Source: Megaustenia siamemsis
Taxonomy: Eukaryota > Mollusca > Gastropoda > Stylommatophora > Ariophantidae
NCBI GenBank assembly: GCA_032433765.1
Contig: JAVIAB010000073.1
Span: 69,545,087 to 69,609,086 of the forward strand
Reading direction: 5' to 3'
Length of the DNA stretch: 64,000 nucleotides
Numbering within the stretch: the first letter of the stretch is position 1; each line of letters begins with the position of its first letter. The notes under the pieces are model-generated. The model saw nothing but the letters and a program-made list of their open reading frames with translations, made no database searches and was not told the origin of the DNA. This document shows, piece after piece, positions 54,733 to 64,000 of the stretch. The position numbers and the translations under genes are program-made.

Positions 54733-56094
54733 GAATAGCAATATTTTAAAGAATAGCAATATTTTTTCGTCATGGATATTCTAAAGCTACAAGCAAAAAA
54801 TCACAGCTATGTAACAGGTAGTTTTCATGTAGATCAAAAGCAAATATGTTCACAAATTTATAAACAGTTCTTTTCTAGCAGATTAATCCATTCTATTTCT
54901 ACATGAATTCTGACCATTCTACTATGTAAAATATGTGACGATGTGAGTGACATATTTTAATTTTACATTCTTATGTTGGATATTTGTTCTCTCAGTTACA
55001 ACTAGATTTAATTTGAATATTTTGGTTAGTTCATGCATGTTCAAGATATGGTTATAAAATACATAGTGAGTGGTTCCTGATTAATACATTCTCATATTTA
55101 GACTCATACACCAGATTGGCAAGTAACGTTATCAAAATTTGCTTTGTTGATAAAAAAATTGAGTTTGGAGAAATTGTTATTGGAGTCATAAGATGCGCTA
55201 GATTTATTCTATAATAATCCAGTGGCCTGTTATTACAAAATGGCAGCAGAGATAAAGAAATAATATCCTATTAATTTTTTTTAAATTAGTTTAAACACCA
55301 TCCAATTTTATAAATTAGAAAGAGATACAGCAAGAAACATTAATCATCGTTTGCTGATAAGTAAAAGTAGCAGACTTACATTCCAATGAGCCTTATTTTA
55401 CTTTTTTGTACGTGAATATAATTACAAATAAATGTTATTAAATATGTGTACGAATATTTGACATTTATTGAGAAGTGTGTTGCACTGTTTAGCTCAATGC
55501 ATTCTTGTTTTATCACTTTGCTTTAAAGAAAGGTAATTTGTTATTTTAACTGTTGTTAACACAGTTTTATTCTCCTGTAATTTAATATGTTGGTGTGAGA
55601 GATAGAGGGAAACAAAATGATATTCATTGACAAGAATATGAATATACACACATTCCACTGAGCCTTATTTTGTAAACTATTTATGTGATATTTTTCTTTA
55701 AAATAATGAGAAATGTACTATACTGATCACACACATTAAGAAGATAATGAGGCTGTGACCATGGTGAGAGAGAAAAGAATATGGCCACTGTCACCTGGTC
55801 AACATGTCTTAAGAGGTCATTAAGTAGGTTTTTGGGGACAAGGTCTTTGCCTGTGCTATGGAGTTCATGCAGCTGCACTGAAAAGCTATCTTAAATATTC
55901 TCACTGTGTCTGGAGGCATTCTCTATACTGGGGAACATGTTGAGAAGAAGATCTGAGCATTATGGAGTTATCCGTTGTGCAATGAAGATGGTCTTTCAAC
56001 TAAATCATGGATAAATAGATTATCTTTTATTTAATTGTCAAGTTAATTTTATTTTTAATTTTGTTATTCATGCTCTTTTTCTTTTTTCCTTATT
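54733..56094. other. Unannotated flank
   Basis: AT-rich; no recognised gene or element. Confidence 0.45.
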
Positions 56095-56942
56095 TCCCTT
56101 TCAGTGCTGAGAGGAGATATATTTTGTGGTCTTGTGCTCTTCAGCTGGCCTCTCCTTCTGTTATGCTACCTAGTGCTTATAATATTTTATCAATTCGTCT
56201 TGTTTATTATTGGCTCTTGAGTTTGGTGTTTTCATAATGTTTGTTGAAGGTTCATTGTGTTATTTTTATCTTTTATGTAACCAAAACATTTTATGTTGTT
56301 TCTTTGTTCAATTGCAGGAGTTGTTGCAAGCTTTTTCCTTAGTTCTTAATTTCTAATTTTATCTCTCAGGTTGTTTCCTGTCATGCATATAACACATTTC
56401 ATTTCTGTGTTGGCTATTTTTCTTATTGTTCTTGAGTCTAATATCCAGATATGGCACAACACTGGAATGAGATTAAGATGTAGTGTGCTCATATTTGTAC
56501 AGCTATTTCTTTGTAAGACATCAGACCAAAGATTTTTACAAGCTATGTTACATCTTGGGTCATTTGCTACTACTGTTTGTGAATTATCGTTTGTCACCAG
56601 ATTTACTAGCCATTCCTCCATTTGTTTTGCCTCTCATCCATTATTTTGATGATGTTTTGTTTTTATTTTATGATGTTCTTCTTCTATGTGTTCACCCATG
56701 AAGTTGGATGCAAATGCATTGTGTTGCTAGTTTATGGCAAAGCCTGATATTTGTGCCTTTAGACTTGACACACTCACTTTCAGCTTGGTTAGATTTCTTA
56801 ATAATTTTTTTCCGGGAAGTGACCATTTTTTTTTGCCTGCTCTTTCTTTCTTTTTAACTGCCAAAGATTCTTTAATGTGTGAGAGTGCAAGGGGACCTCC
56901 TGTGTTTTTTTTTTGTTTGTTTTTGCGTTCGCCAGTTTTTAT

Positions 56943-56985
56943 CTCTGACGAAGTCCCTAGAGACTAGGAACTGAATTTTGTGTGT
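56943..56985 (+). other. Repeated terminal motif, copy 2
   Basis: CTCTGACGAAGTCCCTAGAG then ACTAGGAACTGAATTTTGTG, matching the minus-strand motif at 48095-48140. The inner CTAG/CTAG pairing gives a hairpin. Probably the end of an unclassified element. Confidence 0.45.
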
Positions 56986-56999
56986 TCCATTTTTTCCTG

Positions 57000-57250
57000 G
57001 CAGCCGTGTGCACAGGGATCCCTTGCCACACAGGCAGATAACTCTGTCTTCGGAGGTGGACCTCCTGTTCTTTGCTGCCTTTCATGAGGGCTAGACAATA
57101 AATCTCACTACCAAGAGACCAGGGGAGGGTAACGGCGTGAAGAAAGCATGGATTCAGTTTTTTAAAATTCCCATCACTTGTGGCTGCATTTGAACCCGGA
57201 ACCTTCCTGTCCAAAGGGCAATGTCTTACTTCTAGGCCACCTAGCCCCTT
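57000..57250 (-). mobile_element. SINE-3 copy
   Basis: On the minus strand it starts AAAGGGGCTAGGTGGCCTAG (A box region), then GGTTCCGGGTTCAAATGCAG (B box), and continues to GACCTCCTGTTC-complement sequence. The copy at 51510-51985 shares this structure. It lies inside the LINE-B remnant. Confidence 0.7.
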
Positions 57251-57664
57251 TGTGATGTTGATTACTTTTCTTCTTGGTGTTGATTTTCATGCTGCAGTAG
57301 ATGTCTGTGTTGCTGGGTCTATTTATGTGTTCTTGTAGGTCTTCTATTTTTCTTTGTATTAATGCCTGACCATCTGCAAATAGTAGTTAACTTACATATG
57401 TAGTCATTGTAAATAATAAACAGTAGGGTTGATAGATGGAATACATTGCTTTTAGAGTAGTGAAGCATATGAATAGTATTCATGGAGAAATGTTATTGCA
57501 TTGGAAAACTGACTCATAACCCATTTTGGCACTCTCCAACCAAGAGGATTAAACTCTTTTCACTCTTTTCTTTAATCACTGGTCTTCTCTTCTTTCCCAT
57601 GTCCTATTCCTCCATGTGTTCTCTTTATTACCTCTCTTGCTCTTCTTTCCCCTTGACACCTCTA

Positions 57665-57985
57665 TGAAAAGTGTTACTTGTTGCAGTTTCCTCATATTCC
57701 AAGTCCGGCTTGCTGCCAGAGCTACTGAGTTAGCACTCTATGCACAACGTGAGCTGTGTTTTACAACCGGATCATGTTTCGATATTCCAATTGCTTACTA
57801 TGAATGATGATATTAGGACAGTTCAGCTGCGTTTTGGTGTGTGCTGTAACTGCTACGATGGGGACTGAAGCTGCCTTTCTTTGTTATGATCCTTCATTGA
57901 GATGAATTTTAATTCGGATGGTTCCACTGACACGGGTGGTTGAGCAATTATGGATTTTAATTCATTTACAGTGATACCAAGGCCT
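57665..57985 (+). mobile_element. Fragment of the inverted-repeat element
   Basis: Matches 37570-38150: TTGTTGCAGTTTCCTCATAT, ATCATGTTTCGATATTCCAA, CTACGATGGGGACT, GGTTGAGCAATTATGGATTT. It has only one copy of the segment that is duplicated at 37720-38150, so the duplication arose in the other copy. Confidence 0.8.
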
Positions 57986-58325
57986 TTGACTAACCATAAC
58001 CATAACCCCTATCCTCTCTTTTCCCCTTCTCCTCTCTTTTCCCCTTCTCATTTTCTTCATGCCCTATGGGACACCTCTTTTTATTTTTCCAATTTTTCAC
58101 TGTTAGGTTCCTTTCGGTCTCTAGAGACTCTACATAAATCCTTGCCACCATCTTTTTCCGCTATTTTTTTTTATCTGTATTGTGTTTTTCTGATTTGGAT
58201 TTGTGTGTTTACTTTGTATAGTTTATTTGTTATACCTGTTAAAGGCTTTTGCCGAAACATTGTAGTTTGTTTTGTCTTTCTCTTAGTTTAGCTGCTGCAC
58301 ACCTTCTTATGTCAAATCTTTATTT
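57986..58325 (+). mobile_element. Penelope-like terminal relic (possible)
   Basis: A pyrimidine-rich segment, then CTGTTAAAGGCTTTTGCCGAAAC at 58236-58258, a decayed form of the hammerhead-like core (CTGTTAA instead of CTGANGA, stem GGC/GCC kept), followed by ACCTTCTTATG, as in 31110-31130. Confidence 0.35.
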
Positions 58326-58329
58326 GAGT

Positions 58330-58540
58330 AGGTGATGGTTTGATAGGTTTCTCTGTTTGAACAGTGTGAATTCACTTCATTTGAGTAGGTGATGTGTTTC
58401 TCTCAACAAAATGAATTCACTTCATTAGAGTAGGTGATAAGTTTCTCTGCACAAAATGAATTCACTTCATTTGAGTAAGTGATGGGTTTCTCTGAACAAA
58501 ATGAATTCACTTTATTTCAGAAGGTGATGGGTTTCTCTGA
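58330..58540. repeat. 45-bp minisatellite, about 5 copies
   Basis: The unit is TTCACTTCATTTGAGTAGGT, then GATGGGTTTCTCTGAACAAA and ATGAA. The first and last copies are diverged. Confidence 0.92.
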
Positions 58541-58600
58541 ACTTTTAGAATGCAAAAGGAAAAGCTAACTTCATTTGTGAGATGATAGCTGGACCACAGC

Positions 58601-58779
58601 CAGCTATAGATTTACTTAGGCCTGTGGGCTGAGCAGTAATTCTGGAAAACCTCCAACTTGCGTGACATTTTCACCTTTGCGAACAGGGTCAGTTGTGGAT
58701 AGTGGCGTCAGTTCCTATATCTGAAAACATCACGCTGGTTTTACTTTCTGCTCATGGACCTAAGTAAATCTATAGTTAG
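58601..58779. mobile_element. MITE-like inverted-repeat element, about 180 bp
   Basis: CTATAGATTTACTTAGGCCT at 58604-58623 pairs with AGGACCTAAGTAAATCTATAG-type sequence ending at about 58775, giving roughly 35 bp of imperfect terminal inverted repeats around a non-coding centre. A foldback DNA transposon remnant is the simplest reading. Confidence 0.6.
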
Positions 58780-58880
58780 CAATGGCTAGACAAACTACTA
58801 AAAGTTTTTAATTGTTCTTCTGTCACTAGCATATTTGATTATCCATGACATTAATATGTTGCCAATCAGTATCCAAAGTG

Positions 58881-59122
58881 GAGCCGCGATCGCTTAGTAG
58901 TTAGTGAACTGGACTACAGAGGACAAGAAGCCGGATTTGATCCTGACTGACGGCTTCCGGGTTCACCCAACCTTAAATGGGCACCGGATTTTTTCTGGGA
59001 AAGTAAAGCGGCACAGGTGTAATACCAACCACATTACCCTAAAAAATCATGTGCCGAAGGTCTGTAAAATTTATGGTCACTAACACCATATTCCCTATAC
59101 GTGACTTGGCGTGACGGGGGCT
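58881..59122 (+). mobile_element. SINE-1 copy
   Basis: Full length. 5' end GAGCCGCGATCGCTTAGTAG (A box), B box damaged to GGATTTGATCC, body with TTTTTCTGGGAAAGTAAAGC, end GGCGTGACGGGGGCTC. Older than the 18463 copy by its B-box change. Confidence 0.9.
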
Positions 59123-59149
59123 CTTCACTTTTTACTGTTACAGTATCCA

Positions 59150-59607
59150 TAGACTATGCAAGAATATCAAACATAGAATATTTTCAACTCAAACATATTA
59201 ACACTTACCCCTATGAATGTGAAAGCTGGAAAACAATAAAAGAAGTTGAGAAAAAACAAAATGCTTTTGAAGACAAATGCTTAAGAAAAATACTCTGTGT
59301 ACAATGGAATGAGTTCAAGACTAATATTGAGATAAGAGAAATGGCCATGCAACCAAAGATTTCATCTATAATTAAAAAAAGAAAATAGACATATGTCGAA
59401 CATGTGCTGAGAATAGACAAAAAGAGAATTCCAAAACAGGCTCTTCTATGGGAAACATCAGGATACAAAAAAAAACGAAGACCTAAAGAGACACTAAAAA
59501 GAACACTTATAAGAGAAGCAAAGTTGGTAGGAATAGATAAGATCGAATATTTCGCCAAGAATAGAGATGGGTGGCGAAAAACACAACAAGTCCAATGTGA
59601 CGTCTAA
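59150..59607 (+). mobile_element. LINE-D-like C-terminal fragment
   Basis: Frames 59101-59388 and 59404-59607 read Tyr-Glu-Cys-Glu-Ser-Trp-Lys-Thr, Leu-Arg-Lys-Ile-Leu, Trp-Asn-Glu-Phe-Lys-Thr-Asn, His-Val-Leu-Arg, then Lys-Lys-Arg-Arg-Pro-Lys-Glu-Thr and Ala-Lys-Asn-Arg-Asp-Gly-Trp-Arg. One stop splits the frame. It lacks the (ATAG)n tail of 21382-22169 and ends near a C run. Confidence 0.8.
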
Positions 59608-59636
59608 TGGAGCAGGAATGATCAAGAATTAGTAAT

Positions 59637-59656
59637 CCCCCCCCCCCCCCCCGCCC
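59637..59656. repeat. Poly-C run
   Basis: Nearly uninterrupted C run with one G. Could stall sequencing; the exact length is uncertain. Confidence 0.9.
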
Positions 59657-60470
59657 CAACTTTTGTTCTTACTATTAATTACCAATAACTAAGCATCTGC
59701 CTCTTATTCAACACTTTTATTCAACGACAAAGTTTGACAATCATATAATTTTAAGTGTTTAAAGCATATCAATTTCTTCCTAGCAAGTGTCACTTATGTG
59801 TATGAAAGGGTGTAACTTCGTGTTATGAGCAGTCACTTTTAACAATGTCATGACCAAAAGCTGTGGTTTTTATAAATAAGAACTTCCTCTTCCTGTCTTC
59901 CGTGCTGTGACTGTATATAACCCTATAGATGTTATTTTAAAATAATTGTACAGAATATATGTATTTTGTTAGAATGTCGGTAGTTTGTGTATTTTATCAT
60001 GTATGAAAGTAGTAACCATTTTAATAATAATAAACTGCCATTTTCAAATCTTGTGAAGCAACAAATTTAACATTTCAGATATTTTCTTACTGCAGTTTTT
60101 GAAAACATAACATCCTGTCTATAATTGTAGTAAAACTGGAATATAACAAGATCAATTTCACTTTTGAGTGAACATTTACATTTTTTTCTTCAAAATTATA
60201 AATACACCCAATCTTGGAAATAGGTTTTTTTTAAATAACCATTTGTTTGTAATAAAAATTCAGATGTGACAAAATCAATGCATTGACTAAATGTTATTAT
60301 TGCTTAAATATTATATAATCAGTTGCTTAAATATTGTATGTAAGTACCTGCACACTTTCTAAATGTAAGCCAAATGTTCAGTAATAGTTTTGTCAACCAG
60401 TATTGCATGTTTCATTTCTAGTGCAAAGGCACATAATCTGAGCCATTTTTATTTTAATATTGAGCCATAT
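59657..60470. other. Unannotated flank
   Basis: AT-rich; nothing recognised. Confidence 0.45.
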
Positions 60471-60471
60471 T

Positions 60472-60660
60472 TTAATGGAGCCTTGATGACGGACTTGACT
60501 GACAAGGCTCCATAGTTCACCCAGGCTCCAAAATTAAAAGAGATTTTTGTGGGAAGCAATGAGGTCTGGCGTGAGACTGACCATATCACCCTAAATGTGC
60601 CATGGTCATGGAAAAAATATGGTTACATACACTATAATTCCCATACACCTTGTCTTTAAT
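60472..60660 (+). mobile_element. Diverged SINE-1 relative
   Basis: Contains GTTCACCCAGGCTCCAAAAT, GGGAAGCAATGAGGT, CCATATCACCCTAAATGTGC and CATACACCTTG in SINE-1 order. The tRNA-like end is decayed. Confidence 0.6.
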
Positions 60661-60719
60661 GCTAGACTATTAGGAATAGCAGTCAAGTGGTCATATGTAT
60701 ATATGCATATGTGTGTAAC

Positions 60720-61095
60720 AAGTAATTGAGCAACAAATGAACAAACAATAAGATTTTAGAAGAACTCAATTTTGTAGGTGATTCAGCCCTCTTCAGCTCA
60801 ACATATCAGATGGCCAAGAAAAAGAAAAAAAAAACTCATATATTTTATAAACATAATTAATGACTAATGACATAAAACTCAATAAAGACACCTAAAAAAA
60901 GTTAAACACTTCTCCTACATAGCGTGCAAAAAGTCATGGAATGGAAACACAACAACTAAAATTATTACCTGTATCATGTTGGTATCAAGTGCCTTTAACA
61001 CACTACAAGTACATGGAGATCAAAAATACTTAACAAACACATGAAACTCAGACTGTTCAACTTCTGTTTGATAACCGTGCTAACATTGAGCTATT
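60720..61095 (+). mobile_element. LINE-D-like RT relic, left part
   Basis: Broken plus frames resemble the FADD region and what follows: Asp-Ser-Ala-Leu-Phe-Ser-Ser-Thr-Tyr-Gln-Met, then Trp-Asn-Gly-Asn-Thr-Thr-Thr-Lys-Ile and Ser-Ala-Phe-Asn-Thr-Leu. It appears to continue at 62455, past an inserted LINE-H. Confidence 0.5.
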
Positions 61096-61099
61096 AGTG

Positions 61100-62450
61100 G
61101 GTCATCATCATTACACTCCGAACATGTCCATAGGTGCTCAGATCCCTTCCTCAGCAAGTCTAGAAGTGTCCAGCAACTGATGACTCCAGTTCTGTGTTGG
61201 TTGATTAGTCTTCTTACAAGCCCACTAAGTTTCTAATTTCTGGCTGTGCCCATCTTAACTCCAATCTCTTTCATCCGAAGGAGTGACGTGGACTCATGGT
61301 TGTCGAAGTCCTGTGTCCTTCCCACTTCCCGGAATGCATTGATGATATCCACCCAATCCATTGGTTGACCATCCTCAGCAATAGTGCAGCTAGCTAACCT
61401 GTCCATTCTTTCATTTCCCCAAATTCCCGCATGTCCTGGGACGTAGACAAAGGTGACCTTACGTATTTTTGACTTCTGCAATGACCCTACCCATTGCATA
61501 CATACAGATCCCGCCTCCACTTTTCTTATCATGCTCACTGAATCACTCAGTATACAGGTGTGGGTGTAATCTTGTGACTCTAACTAGATGAATGCCTTGG
61601 TCACTGCCATTGCCTCCATCATCATACTACTCGTGGTCATAACGTATGCACCACTGTCTTCCTTGACTATTCTGCCTGCCGAGCATGCTGTAAATGCACT
61701 CCTTTGGTGTTGTATTACAGATCCGTCTGTATAGATGACTGCATCTTTCTCATCGGTGTTATCCCAGATGAAACCGTTGACCACTGCATTGATCACGACT
61801 GAGTTCTGTTCCCTACATTTCCCTGTCGAGTGTGACAATACACAAGACTGTCCACTTGAATGACATGGGCACCAGTATCCACTCTTCACCAGCATTGATA
61901 TTGGTAAGTCCACAGATCTGTTTGATGACATCTTCTGCTCACCCCACCCATGATTTGCCTCTTTTTAGCTTGACACCCTTCCCTGTGTTGAGCTCATGAT
62001 GCAATGGATGCTCTTTATCTGCACTTATCTTCAGGTATGCTCATGCCCTCCAGATCTTGATCCTGTCATCCATGGTTGGAAAGTCGAGAAGATACCTCAC
62101 TACTACACAGGGAGTGTCCCTCATACACCCCAAGATAATGCGCATAGCTTTATTCTGTATTTTCTCCAGCTTGTCAATTTGCATCTTCCTGACTGTAAGA
62201 ACTGCCAGGGCATACTCAATTGGTGCGAGGACTAGTCCCTGGAATAGAAGGTAAGTGGCCTTTGCTCGATGTTGGCAGCTGTTATGACTTTCAAGACAGC
62301 TAATCCTTTGTGTGATTTTGTTATCACATGGTCAATGTGGTCCCAAAAACACAGGCTGCGATCAAACTTAACTCTGAGGTACATCATCAGCTCCTGTTTG
62401 TACGTACCACTGATGTTTCTGTGTTAGCGATATAATTGTTAAGTGAGAAC
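61100..62450 (-). mobile_element. LINE-H with RNase H domain
   Basis: Minus frames 61931-61584 and 61538-61233 form a type I RNase H: Ala-Val-Ile-Tyr-Thr-Asp-Gly-Ser (first catalytic Asp), Met-Met-Met-Glu-Ala-Met-Ala (catalytic Glu), Val-Pro-Gly-His-Ala-Gly-Ile-Trp-Gly-Asn-Glu-Arg-Met-Asp-Arg-Leu-Ala (His and last Asp). All active-site positions are visible. Upstream (to 62450) is the degraded sequence between RT and RNase H. The RNase H places it near the I/Jockey-type LINEs, unlike the RTE-like element. Several frame breaks; inactive. Confidence 0.82.
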
Positions 62451-62454
62451 CATG

Positions 62455-62860
62455 CAACTGATGCTTTATTCATATTAACATATGAATGCAAAAGCTGGAA
62501 ATCCGCTCAAACTCTAAATTGCCTTTGAAAATAAATGCCTCAGAAGAATCTTAAACATCATTTGATAGACTTTATATTAAATAGAACTATAAGAGAAGAA
62601 ATCAATCATAAATATGTATCAAGCTATTCATGGAAAAGATATTGGGAGTACATCTTTCATGTGCTTAGAATGGACAAAAGAAGACTCCTGCAATTGGCCT
62701 GTATGTAGCAAAAGAAAACAAGGAAGACCAAAAGAAACTCTTAAGAAATCAACAAATAGAGAGGGCTCAACTATGGGCTTGAGAATAAAACAAGACCCAC
62801 AAGAGAGTCCTCAAACTTGGGGAATTGTGATTTCTTTGCTATGTGTCATCATTGGAATGA
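62455..62860 (+). mobile_element. LINE-D-like RT relic, right part
   Basis: Resumes after LINE-H with Leu-Thr-Tyr-Glu-Cys-Lys-Ser-Trp-Lys-Ser-equivalent sequence, CCTCAGAAGAATC, TCATGTGCTTAGAATGGACA and AGGAAGACCAAAAGAAACTC. Matches 59205-59500 in order. Frameshifted. Confidence 0.65.
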
Positions 62861-63635
62861 GGGGAACTAATTGAATAATCTGTCAGCTTAATTCACTATT
62901 TACAATTTGGTTATTACAATTGATTTATAAGGTTTCAAAGGCCTGTATTTCACAAAGTATTATTTTAGAATAATTAATTTTACATGAAAAAAATGGAGTT
63001 TGTTAATTCCACTCAAGTTATAGTACTTCCCATTTGGGTAAACACACTAAAGAAGCAGAGCCCTATCTTGCTGAAATATGAATTTGCCAGAATATTTTGC
63101 TCATTTGCAGATATGGCCATAATTGCAACATTTTGAGGTATGACATATACACCACAATGTTCTCAATGAAAGAAAATGGATGGTTGTGAATCAAAATGTA
63201 ATTACTTTGTCGAATAATATCAATTTTTGAAAGAGGCTGTAACAGTACCAACATGTCCCTGGGATTTTATTTTCAGAACTTTACTCGAAACATCCGATTA
63301 TTTACTTCATTTATTTCCAAAAGTATAGTTCATTAAAACGCTTACTGCTATTTGTCAAATCATTAAAAGAAGTAAGCTAGAACACAGTAGAAGAGCAGAT
63401 AAAATTAATGTTTAAAAAAAAATAGACATAATGAAAAAAAAATCTAAAGAATTAAAAAATGTTGATAGTAAAGAACAAAGTGTAGAAGAGAGTAAACAAA
63501 TAAATATCTATAGAAATTAGAGTAAATTAAAGCTGTATAATACGATCGCTGTTGTATTTGACAGCTTGTTTTAAAATATTTCTTGTATATGAGGTGTAAT
63601 GAAAAAAATACAGGAACTGAATTTTTCATTTTCAA
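62861..63635. other. Unannotated flank
   Basis: AT-rich; no recognised gene or element. Confidence 0.45.
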
Positions 63636-64000
63636 AAGAGAGTATCATGAGTTTTCCATGTTTAAGTGGGACAGAATATCAATAGTGGTGAGTGAGTTTT
63701 CTATGTTTAAGTTGGCAAAGAATATCAGGGGATGATGAGTGAGTTTTCCCGTGTTTAAATGGGGTAGAATATCAGGGAATGATGAGTGAGTTTTCACACA
63801 TTTAAATGGGGTAGAATATCAGGGAATGATGAGTGAGTTTTCCCGTGTTTAAATGGGGTAGAATACCAGTGGATGATGAGTGAGTTTTCCCATGTTTAAA
63901 TGGGGTAGAATATCAGGGAATGATGAGTGAGTTTTCACACATTTAAATGGGGTAGAATATCAGGGAATGATGAGTGAGTTTTCACACATTTAAATGGGAT
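63636..64000. repeat. 47-bp minisatellite, about 7 copies, runs off the window
   Basis: The unit is GTGAGTTTTCCCGTGTTTAA, then ATGGGGTAGAATATCAGGGA and ATGATGA. Variants with CACACATTTAAATG alternate with CCGTGTTTAAATG. The array continues past position 64000. Confidence 0.93.

Larger units (their letters stand above)
56095..57430 (-). mobile_element. LINE-B, heavily interrupted
   Basis: Three collinear minus-strand pieces match LINE-B: 56095-56180 (3' end: TGCTGAGAGGAGATATATTT), about 56310-56670 (frame 56621-56346 with Asn-Asp-Asn-Ser-Gln-Thr and Gly-Asn-Asn-Leu-Arg-Asp-Lys-Ile-Arg-Asn) and about 57250-57425 (GTTGATTTTCATGCTG, ATGCCTGACCATCTGCAAAT). The gaps at about 56181-56310 and 56675-57248 hold inserted sequence, including a SINE-3. 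An old copy. Confidence 0.72.

Noticed and set aside
56943..56985. Hammerhead ribozyme
   Set aside because: CTGACGA and a stem are present but the GAAA core after stem II is replaced by GGAACT; reported only as a repeated motif.

Overview
This is animal nuclear DNA, not prokaryotic: genes are split by long introns with canonical GT..AG sites, and the rest is crowded with non-LTR retrotransposons, tRNA-derived SINEs, inverted-repeat elements, microsatellites and long minisatellites. The mixture of LINE families and the one host gene would fit a lophotrochozoan, most likely a mollusc, but that placement is inference.

Only one host gene could be supported. It lies on the + strand. Six exons (27096-27196, 30470-30647, 42075-42155, 43200-43361, 49817-49982, 52777-52970) join in perfect phase into 293 codons: a short cytosolic end, one hydrophobic anchor, a charged stalk and a class I methyltransferase-like domain with an FGDGPG motif. 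It looks like a type II membrane or Golgi-type methyltransferase-like protein. The exon carrying the start codon lies upstream of 27096 and was not found. Introns total about 25 kb and are filled with repeats.

Layout. 1-10.8 kb: three large minisatellites (33 bp, about 34/29 bp, 30 bp) with LINE fragments and a SINE. 10.8-13.1 kb: a Penelope-type terminal fragment with a hammerhead-like core, then a long pyrimidine tract around a compound microsatellite. 13.6-17.1 kb: a 21-bp satellite split by three LINE insertions, one nested in another. 17.1-25.3 kb: more satellites, SINEs, a LINE inside a SINE, and a degraded minus-strand LINE. 25.3-30.7 kb: first two recognised exons, a SINE inserted 49 bp before the first. 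30.7-41.6 kb: degraded LINEs, a nearly intact RTE-like LINE with a perfect 12-bp target duplication, a 2.85-kb inverted-repeat element and further repeats. 41.6-53 kb: the last four exons. 53-64 kb: 3' flank with LINE, SINE, MITE and satellite remnants.

At least ten insertions can be bounded to the base by 9-16-bp target-site duplications, so their relative order can be read. Tandem arrays make up roughly a fifth of the window, and most of the long open reading frames here are artefacts of array units divisible by three. No undescribed protein system was found. The observations most worth a second look are the hammerhead-like motifs, the SINE beside the splice acceptor, the internally deleted LINE, the inverted-repeat element, and the layered insertion history.
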